Part shown: positions 9,222-17,292 of the stretch, in pieces
Numbering within the stretch: position 1 is the first letter of the stretch
How the letters are laid out: every line of letters starts with the position of its first letter
Assembly: GCA_937773465.1 (NCBI GenBank)
Contig: CALJVK010000018.1
Location: 1-27,237 of the forward strand
Reading direction: 5' to 3'
Length of the DNA: 27,237 nt
Origin: an uncultured Flavobacteriaceae bacterium
Lineage (GTDB): Bacteria > Bacteroidota > Bacteroidia > Flavobacteriales > Flavobacteriaceae
The notes under the pieces: generated by a model
What the model was told of the DNA's origin: nothing
The model's input: only the letters and a program-made list of their open reading frames with translations
The model's database searches: none
Made by a program: the position numbers and the translations under genes

Positions 9222-10516
9222 AAAAAAACCTAATAAATAGAATAAATTTAAAAGTTGTTAGTAATTATATTTTGCTTTTACTTATAAACTCTATTTTACT
9301 TATTTCGTGTAGTTCAAAAGATGAAAAAAACATGAAAGTGAAAGAAATTACAGCTCAAGAGATTTTAAACAACCCTGAGTATTTAGCAATTTCTTATGGA
9401 GGATATAGAAAAAATACAAGAGATATACAACCTACTATTGATGAACTGAAAGAAGATCTTCAAGTGCTTTCATCAATAGGAATAAAAATACTAAGGACTT
9501 ATAATTTACAGTTAGATCAAGCTCCTAATATTTTAAAAGCAATTAAAGAATTAAAACATGCAAATCCTGAATTTGAGATGTATGTTATGCTTGGTGCATG
9601 GATTGATTGCGAAAATGCATGGACAGAAAATCCAGACCATACAAAGGAGAACGAATCTGCAAATGCTATTGAAATACAAAAAGCAATAAACTTAGCAAAT
9701 CAATACCCTGAAATTGTAAAAATTATTGCTGTCGGAAACGAAGCTATGGTAAACTGGGCAGGGAGTTATTATGTTGAACCATCTGTTATATTAGGGTGGG
9801 TGAATCATCTTCAAGATCTAAAAAAACAAAAAAAACTTCCTGAAAATTTATGGATAACAAGTTCAGATAATTTTGCTGCCTGGGGAGGCGGTGAAGAATC
9901 TTATCACACTAAGGATCTAAATTCTCTAATAAAAGCTGTTGATTACATTTCTATGCACACATATGCTTTTCACGACACTCATTACAATGCTGATTTTTGG
10001 AATCTAGAGAAAGAGCCTAAAGACCAAAATTATGACTTAGAAATAATCAATCAGGCAATGGATAGTGTTCACAATTATTCAATTTATCAATATAATAGTG
10101 TGAAAAATTATCTTAAAAAAATTGGCGTTGATAAACAAGTACATATTGGAGAATTAGGTTGGTCAACAAAATCTAATAGAAATTACGGGAAAAATGGATC
10201 TCGTGCTGCTGACGAATATAAACAAGCTGTATTCCATGATAAGATTAGAAAATGGACAAAAAAAGAAAAAATTGCATGTTTTTATTTTTCAGCATTTGAT
10301 GAATCTTGGAAAGACTTTTCAAATACAAATGGTTCGGAAAATCATTTTGGGCTTTTTACTGTTGATGGTAAAGCAAAATATGCTTTATGGAAAAATGTAG
10401 ACAATGGTGATTTCAAGGGATTAACTAGAAATGGTAATTCAATTACAAAAACATATAATGGAAACAGCGAAGATCTTTTAAATAATGTCTTAACTCCGTC
10501 TGTCAAAAATCAATAG
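9218..10516 (+). CDS. GH17 family beta-1,3-glucanase, lipoprotein
   Basis: Predicted lipoprotein glycoside hydrolase acting on beta-1,3-glucan outside the inner membrane. The 432-residue protein starts with a basic and then hydrophobic stretch ending in a lipobox (LLIS-C) with Cys31. The residues right after it, CSSKDEKN, contain a lysine followed by two acidic residues, like the surface-export signals known from flavobacterial lipoproteins, so it may face the outside. The GH17 TIM barrel has its acid/base in VGNEAMVNW (E175) and its nucleophile in IGELGWST (E312). The typical late block FYFSAFDESWKDF and HFGLFTVDG closes the barrel. It overlaps the phosphorylase stop by four bases and is followed one base later by the next gene, so it is in the middle of an operon. 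The exact mode (endo, exo or transglycosylase) cannot be read from sequence. Confidence 0.9.
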   Translation: MKKNLINRINLKVVSNYILLLLINSILLISCSSKDEKNMKVKEITAQEILNNPEYLAISYGGYRKNTRDIQPTIDELKEDLQVLSSIGIKILRTYNLQLDQAPNILKAIKELKHANPEFEMYVMLGAWIDCENAWTENPDHTKENESANAIEIQKAINLANQYPEIVKIIAVGNEAMVNWAGSYYVEPSVILGWVNHLQDLKKQKKLPENLWITSSDNFAAWGGGEESYHTKDLNSLIKAVDYISMHTYAFHDTHYNADFWNLEKEPKDQNYDLEIINQAMDSVHNYSIYQYNSVKNYLKKIGVDKQVHIGELGWSTKSNRNYGKNGSRAADEYKQAVFHDKIRKWTKKEKIACFYFSAFDESWKDFSNTNGSENHFGLFTVDGKAKYALWKNVDNGDFKGLTRNGNSITKTYNGNSEDLLNNVLTPSVKNQ

Positions 10517-10517
10517 T

Positions 10518-11528
10518 ATGAAATTAAAATATTTTAATATTATTTTTTTATTAATCTTTTTTGTGAGTTGTAATAATTTTAATGAAATTAAAAATGATGT
10601 TGTTTCAATTTCCGAAAGAAGCTTGTTGATTAATAATAAAAAATATTTTATTAAAGGAATATGCTATCATCCAGTTCCCAAAGGGAGCACAGAAAGAAGT
10701 TTTGAAAATATTGATATTGATCTATCCTTAATGGTTGATGCTGGAATAAATACAATAAGAGTTTATGAACCAATTGATGATGTGAAAATATTAGACAAAA
10801 TTGAAAAGGCTGGGTTAAAAATTATTATTGGATTTGGATATGATCAAAACGGATATTATGATATACTTTCAGGATCTTATATTGATTATGTTGAAAAATA
10901 TAAAAACCACAATTCTATATTATTTTGGGAGTTAGGGAATGAATATAATTACCACCCTGAATGGTTTGAAAATGACATTAATAATTGGTACAACGCTTTA
11001 AATAATGCTGCAGGAAAAATTCAAGAAATAGATAAAAGCAAACCAGTATCGACGGCTCATGGTGAAATTCCAGATAATTTAGCTATTTCTTCACTTGAGA
11101 ATATCGATGTTTGGGGGCTGAATATCTACAGATGGGATAATCCTTCCCCTGTATTTGACGAATGGAAGTCAATAAGCTCAAAACCGATGTATCTTTCTGA
11201 AGCAGGAAGCGATAGCTACATGACAATCGAAAGACTTGGGTATTCAAAAGGAGAAAATCAATTGGCACAAGCAGATGCAAATTTCAAAATCTTAAATGCA
11301 GTTTTTAAAAACTCAAATATAGTTTCCGGAGTTCTTGTTTTTCAATTTACCGACGGTCTTTGGAAGTCTGGAAATCCTGAAAAGCAAGATGTTGGTGGAT
11401 GGGCTCCAAATAGTATAGGAGTTCCATATGACGGATCACCAAACGAAGAGTTCTGGGGAATTGTAGATATTGACAGAAAGAAAAAGAAATCATTTGATGT
11501 AATAAAAGAAAAATTTAATAATAACTAA
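10518..11528 (+). CDS. Clan GH-A glycoside hydrolase lipoprotein (GH2/GH72-like barrel)
   Basis: Predicted 336-residue lipoprotein with Cys18 (IFFVS-C) and a single TIM-barrel domain. The entry strand FIKGICYHPVPKGS, then MVDAGINTIRVYEP, resembles both the GH2 catalytic barrel and the GH72 glucanosyltransferase barrel. The clan GH-A catalytic pair is visible: acid/base E142 in WELGNEYNYH and nucleophile E228 in YLSEAGSDS. There are none of the beta-sandwich domains that precede the barrel in GH2, so the protein is a stand-alone barrel. Its tight packing (one base after the GH17 gene, one base before the GH30 gene) ties it to beta-glucan processing. Trimming of side branches, endo-cleavage or glucanosyl transfer are all possible. 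The family cannot be fixed by eye. Confidence 0.7.
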   Translation: MKLKYFNIIFLLIFFVSCNNFNEIKNDVVSISERSLLINNKKYFIKGICYHPVPKGSTERSFENIDIDLSLMVDAGINTIRVYEPIDDVKILDKIEKAGLKIIIGFGYDQNGYYDILSGSYIDYVEKYKNHNSILFWELGNEYNYHPEWFENDINNWYNALNNAAGKIQEIDKSKPVSTAHGEIPDNLAISSLENIDVWGLNIYRWDNPSPVFDEWKSISSKPMYLSEAGSDSYMTIERLGYSKGENQLAQADANFKILNAVFKNSNIVSGVLVFQFTDGLWKSGNPEKQDVGGWAPNSIGVPYDGSPNEEFWGIVDIDRKKKKSFDVIKEKFNNN

Positions 11529-11529
11529 A

Positions 11530-13017
11530 ATGCATATTTCAAAACACATCTTAACGACATGTCTTTTAATCTTTATAAGCTCATGTAGTAATAATTCTGA
11601 TTTTATGATTAAAGTTTACGAAACCTCAAGAGATGGAAATAAATTAACGGAAAAAACAGATTTTGAAATTGGTGATAGTGTTTCAATGATAAAAATAAAT
11701 ACTAACAAAAAATATCAAACAATTACAGGATTTGGAGGCGCTTTTACAGAATCATCGGCATATTTATTAAACCAGATGAGCGATGACAAAAGGAAAGAAA
11801 TTATTGATGCTTATTTTTCAGAAAACGGATCGAATTATTCCTTAACTAGAACTCACATGAACTCTTGTGATTTTTCTCTTTCAAATTATTCTTACAGTCC
11901 AATAGAGAATGATAAGAAACTTAAACACTTTTCTGTTAAAGAGGATATGGATGATATAATTCCAATGATAAAAGATGCACAAGAAGCTTCTAAAGATGGT
12001 TTTAAAATTTTCGCTTCACCTTGGACTGCTTCTCCTTGGATGAAGGACAACAATGATTGGCGAGGAGGAAAATTACTTCCAGAATATTATGATACATGGG
12101 CGTTATTTTTTTCAAAATATGTTGATGAATATAAGGCTCAAGGAATTGACATTTGGGGATTTACCGTTGAAAACGAACCTCACGGGAACAATTCAAGTTG
12201 GGAAAGTATGCATTACTCGCCTGATGAAATGACAAATTTTGTGAAAAACTTTTTAGGACCTCAGCTTGAAAGAGATGGAAAAGGAGATCTTGTTATTCTA
12301 GGTTATGATCAAAACAGAGCAGATTTAAAAAACTGGGTCGATTCAATGTATGAAAATGAAGAATCCTCAAAATATTTTGATGGAACAGCCGTTCATTGGT
12401 ACGACAGTACTTTCGAGTACTATCCTGATGAATTACAATATGCTCATAACAAAGCTCCTAATAAATATTTGATACAAACTGAAGCTTGTATAGACTCAGA
12501 AATTCCGCAATGGGAAGATGACGATTGGTACTTTAGAAAAGAAGCTACTGATTGGGGTTACGATTGGAGAGAGGATGATAAAAAATACTTGCATCCAAAA
12601 TATGCGCCATTTAACAGGTATTCAAGAGATATAATTGGATCATTAAACAACTGGGTCGATGGTTGGGTTGATTGGAATATGGTTTTAGACACTCAAGGTG
12701 GACCAAACTGGGTAAACAATTGGTGTGTTGCGCCAATAATAGTTGACCCAAGTAAAGATGAGATATACTATACTCCTCTTTATTATGTTATGACTCATTT
12801 CAGCAAATACATAAGACCTGGTGCTGAGATAATTGATGTAGAAAACAATGACTCGGATTTAATGGTAACAGCAGCTCAAAACCCAGATAATAGTATCGCT
12901 GTCGTGTTATTTAATGAGGGAAAAGATGAAAAAAGCTTTAATATCAAATTAAATGAATATTCAAAAATTATAACAATTAATCCTCAAGCAATTCAAACTG
13001 TGATAATTAATCAATAA
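11530..13017 (+). CDS. GH30 family beta-glucanase/glucosidase, lipoprotein
   Basis: Predicted 495-residue lipoprotein (lipobox FISS-C, Cys19) of family GH30. Family markers in order are GFGGAFTESSAYLL near residue 75, RTHMNSCDFSLSNYSY, SPWTASPWMKDN, the acid/base E216 in FTVENEPHG, and the nucleophile E318 in IQTEACID. The C-terminal beta-sandwich side domain that accompanies the GH30 barrel follows (from about SKYIRPGAEIID). GH30 enzymes in marine Bacteroidota laminarin clusters remove beta-1,6-linked glucose branches, which fits a role as the debranching step before GH17 attack. Other GH30 members cleave glucosylceramide or beta-1,6-glucan chains, so the bond specificity is inferred from context. 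It starts one base after the previous stop codon and is followed five bases later by the transporter gene. Confidence 0.92.
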   Translation: MHISKHILTTCLLIFISSCSNNSDFMIKVYETSRDGNKLTEKTDFEIGDSVSMIKINTNKKYQTITGFGGAFTESSAYLLNQMSDDKRKEIIDAYFSENGSNYSLTRTHMNSCDFSLSNYSYSPIENDKKLKHFSVKEDMDDIIPMIKDAQEASKDGFKIFASPWTASPWMKDNNDWRGGKLLPEYYDTWALFFSKYVDEYKAQGIDIWGFTVENEPHGNNSSWESMHYSPDEMTNFVKNFLGPQLERDGKGDLVILGYDQNRADLKNWVDSMYENEESSKYFDGTAVHWYDSTFEYYPDELQYAHNKAPNKYLIQTEACIDSEIPQWEDDDWYFRKEATDWGYDWREDDKKYLHPKYAPFNRYSRDIIGSLNNWVDGWVDWNMVLDTQGGPNWVNNWCVAPIIVDPSKDEIYYTPLYYVMTHFSKYIRPGAEIIDVENNDSDLMVTAAQNPDNSIAVVLFNEGKDEKSFNIKLNEYSKIITINPQAIQTVIINQ

Positions 13018-13022
13018 AAAAC

Positions 13023-14449
13023 ATGGAAACCAATATCAATAAAGTTACGGGAGTTGGAATGGGTCAAAAAATAGCTTTTGGTTTTGGAATGCTAGCAAAT
13101 CAAATGTTTCCTGCGGCATTAGGAGTTTTTATTATTGTTCTTGTTCAAGATCTTGGTTTGCCGCACTATTATGGGGAATAATACAATTCGCTCCTAGAAT
13201 ATTTGATGCAATAACTGATCCTTTAATGGGGTTTATTTCTGACAATACTAAGTCTAAATGGGGAAGACGTCGACAATATGTTTTTATTGGTGGTATAATA
13301 ATGGGAATTGCCTATGTTGCTATGTGGCAACTTTACGAAGATGACGGAGTTTTGTATAATTTTATTTATTTCTTTTCATGGTCTTTAGTATTCTATTTAG
13401 GTCTAACTATTTTTAGCGTTCCTTATGTAGCTATGGGTTACGAAATAAGTGATGATTTTCATGAGCGCACTCAAATTATGGCTATTGCTCAATTCATAGG
13501 ACAATGGGCATGGGTAATTGCTCCATGGTTCTGGGTTATACTTTATGATCCAGCTTGGTTTCCTAATGGAGCTGGACAAGGAGTTAGAGATTTATCCGTT
13601 TGGGTAGCAATTCCGTGTACTATTTTTGCGCTTATACCTGCGATTTTCATAAAAAGCAAATCAACAAAAGATAGAACAGATTTTGTTCCAATTAATGCAA
13701 ATTATATTCTAAAAAGCATAAAAGGAATATTTATTTCAGCATTTGAAGCTTTCAAAATCAAACAGTTCAAAAAAATAGCATTTGCTACATTTTTAATATT
13801 CAACTCATTTCAAGTAATTGCTGCATTTACTTTTTTAATAATAGTTCACTATATGTTTAACAGTGATCCTGCAAGTGCAGGTAACTGGCCAGCACTTCAT
13901 GGATCAGTTGGTGCTTTAATTACATCATTTTTAATTATACCATTAATTACTGTTATTTCTAAAAAAATTGGGAAAAAGAAAGCCTTTATTTTATCACAAT
14001 TAATTTCAATTGTAGGGTACGTTTTATTTTGGTTTTTATTTGTTCCTGGAAAACCATATTTATTTTTATTTGCCCTTCCTTTTCATTCATTTGGGATTGG
14101 GAGTTTATTTACAATTATGATGTCGATGACAGCTGATATATGTGATCTTGATGAATTAGAAAATGGTAAAAGACGAGAAGGTGTTCTTGGTGCAGTGTAT
14201 TGGTGGATGGTAAAACTTGGCTTTGGTGTTGCTGCTTTATTGAGTGGGTTTATATTATGGTTAGTTGGGTTTGATCCTGAACAAGTGACAGAATCAGCAA
14301 CAACAGGAATGCGTTTATTTTATACCATTTTACCCATATGCGGAGTTGTTTGTGCTATTCTAATCATGAAAGATTATGATATCACTGAAGAAAGAGCTAA
14401 TGAAATAAAAAAAGAATTAGCTATTAGAAAATCAAAAAATAAAACTTAA
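13023..14449 (+). CDS. GPH-family MFS sugar symporter, single-base frameshift
   Basis: Inner-membrane cation-coupled sugar transporter of the glycoside-pentoside-hexuronide (MFS_2) type, probably importing gluco-oligosaccharides or glucose. Translation from ATG 13023 gives METNINKVTGVGMGQKIAFG and continues for 52 codons, then meets TAA at 13179. The second frame continues the same protein at once: AALLWGIIQFAPRIFDAITD, then the GPH signature GFISDNTKSKWGRRRQYVF, and later ADICDLDELENGKRREGV. Adding one T to the T-run near 13157-13159 restores LVQDLGFAALLWG and a 475-residue protein with the usual twelve membrane segments. The 407-residue frame from 13226 is thus not the true start. Read as sequencing error it is intact; read literally it is a broken gene. 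It sits 5 bases after GH30 and 7 bases before the next GH17. Confidence 0.85.
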
Positions 14450-14456
14450 AATTATT

Positions 14457-15341
14457 ATGTCTTACAGAAAAGAAAAGATTCATTCTTTAACAGGCATTAA
14501 TCTTAATAACATATCTAACGATGAATTAAAAAATCTTTGTAAAAAACACCTAGATAAAGGTATTCACGGTTTATGTTTTAGTGCATATGATGAAGGTCAA
14601 GAACCAGGAGATCAAATTTCAGATGACCAAATAAGAAGAAAATTAAAAATCATAAAACCCTATATTAAGTGGATAAGAACTTTTTCTTGTAAAGATGGAA
14701 ACGAAAGAATCCCTGTAATTGCTAAAAAACTTGGAATAAAGACTTTAGTTGGAGCATGGCTTAGTGATAATAAATCAACAAATGAAAAAGAAATCAAGGG
14801 TTTAATATCACTTTGTAATTCAGGGAACGTAGATATTGCTGCTGTTGGAAATGAAGTACTTTACAGAAAAGAATTAACAGAAGAAGAACTAATAAGTTAC
14901 ATTATAAAAGTAAAAAAAGAAATCAAAGGAATTCCTATAGGATATGTAGATGCATATTATGAATTTCCAAAAAGGCCTAAACTTAGTGAATGTTGTGATG
15001 TTATTTTAGCTAATTGTTATCCTTATTGGGAAGGTTGTAGCTTAGACTATTCACTTATGTATATGAAACAAATGTACAATGAGGCTTTAACTGCTGGAAA
15101 TGGAAAGAAAGTTATAGTTACAGAAACTGGATGGCCAAGTCAAGGTGCAAGTCTTGAAGGTGCGCATCCTTCAAAGGAAAATGCACTAAAATATTTTATT
15201 AATTCTCAAAATTGGTCATTTGAAGATAAGATAGAAATGTTTTATTTTTCATCTTTTGATGAGTCATGGAAAGTTGGAGTCGAAGGAGACGTGGGAGCTT
15301 ACTGGGGACTTTGGGATAAAGATGAAAACTTAAAATTTTAA
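14457..15341 (+). CDS. GH17 family protein without signal peptide (first of tandem pair)
   Basis: A 294-residue single-domain GH17 barrel, predicted cytoplasmic because the N-terminus (MSYRKEKIHSLTGIN) has neither a hydrophobic segment nor a lipobox. The acid/base is E133 in AVGNEVLYR and the nucleophile E223 in VTETGWPSQG. The late GH17 block FYFSSFDESWKVG and YWGLWDKD is present. The match to plant-type and fungal GH17 around TETGWPS is strong. Its position between a sugar symporter and a further GH17 suggests it works on imported beta-1,3-gluco-oligosaccharides, either hydrolysing them or transferring glucosyl units to make better substrates for the phosphorylase. Which of these is true cannot be read from the sequence. 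Confidence 0.85.
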   Translation: MSYRKEKIHSLTGINLNNISNDELKNLCKKHLDKGIHGLCFSAYDEGQEPGDQISDDQIRRKLKIIKPYIKWIRTFSCKDGNERIPVIAKKLGIKTLVGAWLSDNKSTNEKEIKGLISLCNSGNVDIAAVGNEVLYRKELTEEELISYIIKVKKEIKGIPIGYVDAYYEFPKRPKLSECCDVILANCYPYWEGCSLDYSLMYMKQMYNEALTAGNGKKVIVTETGWPSQGASLEGAHPSKENALKYFINSQNWSFEDKIEMFYFSSFDESWKVGVEGDVGAYWGLWDKDENLKF

Positions 15342-15346
15342 ATTAA

Positions 15347-16279
15347 TTGGATTACTCAAAAATATTAAATATAAATTCAGGAAATGCTGTATGCTATTCC
15401 GGATATAGAGAAGGTCAAAAACCAGGCATATCCTTCCCTACTTACAATCAAGTTAAAGAGGATTTATTAATTATTGAAAAAAACTGGAAATACATAAGAT
15501 TGTACAGTTGTGATCATCATTCAAAAACTGTTTTAGATGTTATAGAACAAGAGAAGCTTAATATAAAAGTAATGCTTGGTTGTTATATTGAAGCAGAGGA
15601 AAACAATTATTCTTGTCCTTGGGGTGGCGAACACCCAGTTGAGAAACTAGAACTTAATAAAAAAGGTAATTTAAATAGAGTTAATTTACTTTCTGAACTG
15701 GCTAACAATTATCCCAAAATAATTTTTTCACTTTCAGTTGGAAATGAAGCATGCGTTAGTTGGACTGACCATATGGTTCCAGTAGAAAGTGTGATTGAAT
15801 ATGTAAAAATTGTAAAAAAGAAAGCTAAACAACCAGTAACATTTTGTGAAAACTATGTTACTTGGGTAAACAAATTAGAAAAACTTGTAGATGTTTTAGA
15901 TTTTATTTCAATTCACACCTATCCACAGTGGGAAAATGTATTTATAGATGATGCACTAAACTACACTAAAGATAATTACAATCTTGTAAAAGAAAGGTAT
16001 CCTAATAAACTGATTGTTATAACTGAAGCAGGATGGGCAACTTCAACAAATGATATTGAAATAAAGAAATATAACACAAACGAACATTTTCAAAAGATCT
16101 ATTACAAACAACTTTCCAAATGGAGTGAAGATGAAAAAATTCTAACGTTTGTATTTGAAGCATTCGACGAACCATGGAAAGGTTCAGATGATCCTAACGA
16201 GCCTGAAAAACATTGGGGTCTATTTAATGAAGATCGAACACCAAAACACACAATGAAGGAAGAAGTTTATAAGAAATAA
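15347..16279 (+). CDS. GH17 family protein without signal peptide (second of tandem pair)
   Basis: A 310-residue GH17 barrel, also lacking a signal peptide. An in-frame TAA stop lies immediately before TTG 15347 and there is no ATG before the barrel core, so TTG is the only reasonable start. The first strand VCYSGYREGQKPG begins at about residue 15. Acid/base E134 in SVGNEACVSW and nucleophile E227 in VITEAGWATS are in place, followed by FVFEAFDEPWKGS and HWGLFNED. It resembles the lipoprotein GH17 at 9218-10516 more than its immediate neighbour: both share SVGNEA/AVGNEA-type, SIHTYPQW/SMHTYAFH and GWAT/GWST stretches. The tandem pair is therefore unlikely to be a recent duplication. It is the last gene of the glucan operon; no strong terminator follows before the tRNA promoter. 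Cytoplasmic action on imported oligosaccharides is inferred. Confidence 0.84.
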   Translation: MDYSKILNINSGNAVCYSGYREGQKPGISFPTYNQVKEDLLIIEKNWKYIRLYSCDHHSKTVLDVIEQEKLNIKVMLGCYIEAEENNYSCPWGGEHPVEKLELNKKGNLNRVNLLSELANNYPKIIFSLSVGNEACVSWTDHMVPVESVIEYVKIVKKKAKQPVTFCENYVTWVNKLEKLVDVLDFISIHTYPQWENVFIDDALNYTKDNYNLVKERYPNKLIVITEAGWATSTNDIEIKKYNTNEHFQKIYYKQLSKWSEDEKILTFVFEAFDEPWKGSDDPNEPEKHWGLFNEDRTPKHTMKEEVYKK

Positions 16280-16300
16280 TATTTTTTATAAAGATAAATC

Positions 16301-16332
16301 TTGTTCTGTAATACTTATTTGTCATATCTTTA
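16301..16332 (+). promoter_or_regulatory. Putative Bacteroidota-type promoter of tRNA-fMet
   Basis: A TTG element at 16301-16303 and TATCTTTA at 16325-16332 fit the -33 TTG and -7 TAnnTTTG pattern with a spacer of 21 bases. The -7 box differs only in its last base. Transcription would begin about 5-10 bases before the tRNA at 16343. Confidence 0.4.
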
Positions 16333-16342
16333 CGTTTCAAAT

Positions 16343-16411
<69 letters not shown>

Positions 16412-16414
<3 letters not shown>

Positions 16415-16438
16415 CTAAAACAATAAAACGGTTATACT
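16412..16438 (+). repeat. 27-bp direct repeat, left copy (tRNA tail plus terminator arm)
   Basis: Starts with the last three bases of the tRNA (CTA at 16412-16414) and runs through the left arm of the terminator. It is identical over 27 bases to 18064-18090, 1652 bp to the right. Beyond the exact core the two copies remain similar through the right arm of the hairpin. This could be an attachment-site pair from an integration at the tRNA or the trace of a duplicated tRNA-terminator unit. Confidence 0.8.
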
Positions 16439-16462
16439 TTTATAAAGTGTAACCGTTTTGTT
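16426..16462 (+). terminator. Hairpin terminator after tRNA-fMet
   Basis: AAACGGTTATAC pairs with GTGTAACCGTTT (one G-T wobble) around a nine-base loop, followed by a T-rich stretch interrupted by one G. It sits 12 bases past the tRNA 3' end, the expected place for Rho-independent termination. Confidence 0.8.
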
Positions 16463-16485
16463 TATTACTAACGAGGGCTATTCAA

Positions 16486-16701
16486 TTAAGGAAGTATGAA
16501 CAAATCTTCAACTGAACAATTTAAAGTCTTTGAAATTTTTCAAATGCTAATACAGTTGATGGAACATACACTCCATTTTCTATAGCATTGATACTTTTTC
16601 TTGAAACCTCCGCTCTTTCTAGATAATTCTTGCTGAGTTAAACCACAAGACTTCCTAAGTTGTTCTAAATTATTTATGAAGTTTTATGGGTTCTTGCCCA
16701 T
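16486..16701 (-). pseudogene. Broken Xre-family regulator (HTH_3)
   Basis: The minus strand encodes a small Cro/CI-type DNA-binding protein in pieces. One frame gives INNLEQLRKSCGLTQQELSR, a second gives RKSINAIENGVYVPSTVLA, and a third gives KISKTLNCSVEDLFILP before the stop at 16488-16486. Together these make the complete YozG-like regulator of about 70 residues. An extra G near 16607 and a missing A near 16525 shift the frame, and the probable start ATG 16701 is followed five codons later by an in-frame TAA. The stop codon of the upstream DUF gene lies two bases before this start, so the two formed an operon. The combination of two indels and one nonsense codon argues for real decay rather than read error alone. 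Confidence 0.72.
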
Positions 16702-16703
16702 AA

Positions 16704-16977
16704 TTATTCTCTTTCAAAACCTTCAACGGCTTTATTTATTTCGTCAGGTTGATTAGGATAAACATATCCAGCAAACATCTGACCGATTCCAATAAACATA
16801 ACCAGTAACCCTACACCAAAAACAATATTTGTCCAAGTCCAAAATAATCCAAAGCTACTAAACCTATGCCTACAAAAATTGTAACTAAACCAGTTTTTCT
16901 CAAATCTGTTGATGCTTTTTTTCTTTCAGCTAAACTTTCAAGTATTTCTTTAATTTCTTCACTGTCTTTTCTGTTTT
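16704..16977 (-). pseudogene. Truncated small membrane protein (two membrane segments), 5' end lost
   Basis: Minus-strand remnant of a small protein that pairs with the Xre regulator. It begins at the junction with alkB (about 16977) with KNRKDSEEIKEILESLAERK, then a first hydrophobic segment LVTIFVGIGLVA. A single missing T near 16851-16853 shifts the frame; in the next frame it continues FGLFWTWTNIVFGVGLLVMF and ends YVYPNQPDEINKAVEGFERE. The normal N-terminus is absent, cut off at the alkB junction. It may belong to the DUF6249-type proteins common in Bacteroidota, but this is by memory of pattern only. Function unknown; such membrane protein plus small HTH pairs are probably sensory. Confidence 0.62.
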
Positions 16978-17291
16978 TAGAATGTATCAATTATATTGAA
17001 CATTATGGTTTACAACGTAAAAAATTAGCTTCTGGAAGATATGAAAGAGTTCAACCTCATCACTCATGGAACTCTAACTTTAATATTGGGAGAATCACAC
17101 TTTACGAACTTACACGACACAGTGATCACCACTATAAATCTTCTAAGAAATATCAAATTTTAAATAGCTATATAGAATGTCCTACTCTTCCTGTAGGTTA
17201 TCCTGCATCAATACTTTTAAGTTTTATTCCTCCACTTTGGTTTATGATTATGAATCCAAGAGTTCCTAATGAAATGAAATTAGATAAATAA
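16978..17291 (+). pseudogene. alkB: 5'-truncated alkane 1-monooxygenase (alkB) fragment
   Basis: Only the C-terminal third of a membrane di-iron alkane hydroxylase is left, about 103 residues. The fragment starts within CINYIEHYGLQRKKLASGRY and keeps the histidine boxes NYIEHYG, QPHHSWNSN and LTRHSDHH of the AlkB family, then LPVGYPASILLSFIPPLW and a normal C-terminus ending in EMKLDK. The roughly 250 residues before it, with the other histidine boxes and most membrane segments, are missing. Upstream of 16978 the same reading frame runs antisense through the DUF remnant and is not part of the protein. The fragment cannot be functional. The TetR gene starts two bases after its stop, so alkB and tetR were one operon before the 5' part was lost. 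Confidence 0.82.
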
Positions 17292-17292
17292 T

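Noticed and set aside
13150..13185. Programmed frameshifting as an explanation for the broken MFS, acyl-CoA dehydrogenase and acnB genes
   Set aside because: There is no slippery heptamer with a following hairpin or a release-factor-like stop context, and breaks of both signs occur in unrelated genes, which fits base-calling error better.
13226..14449. ATG 13226 as the true start of the transporter
   Set aside because: The family N-terminus with the first membrane segments is encoded from 13023 in the other frame and joins after adding one T.
16866..16977. N-terminal part of the long plus-strand frame that ends as the alkB fragment (16866-17291)
   Set aside because: These first 37 codons run antisense to the membrane-protein remnant and bear no resemblance to AlkB; the homologous part starts only near 16978.
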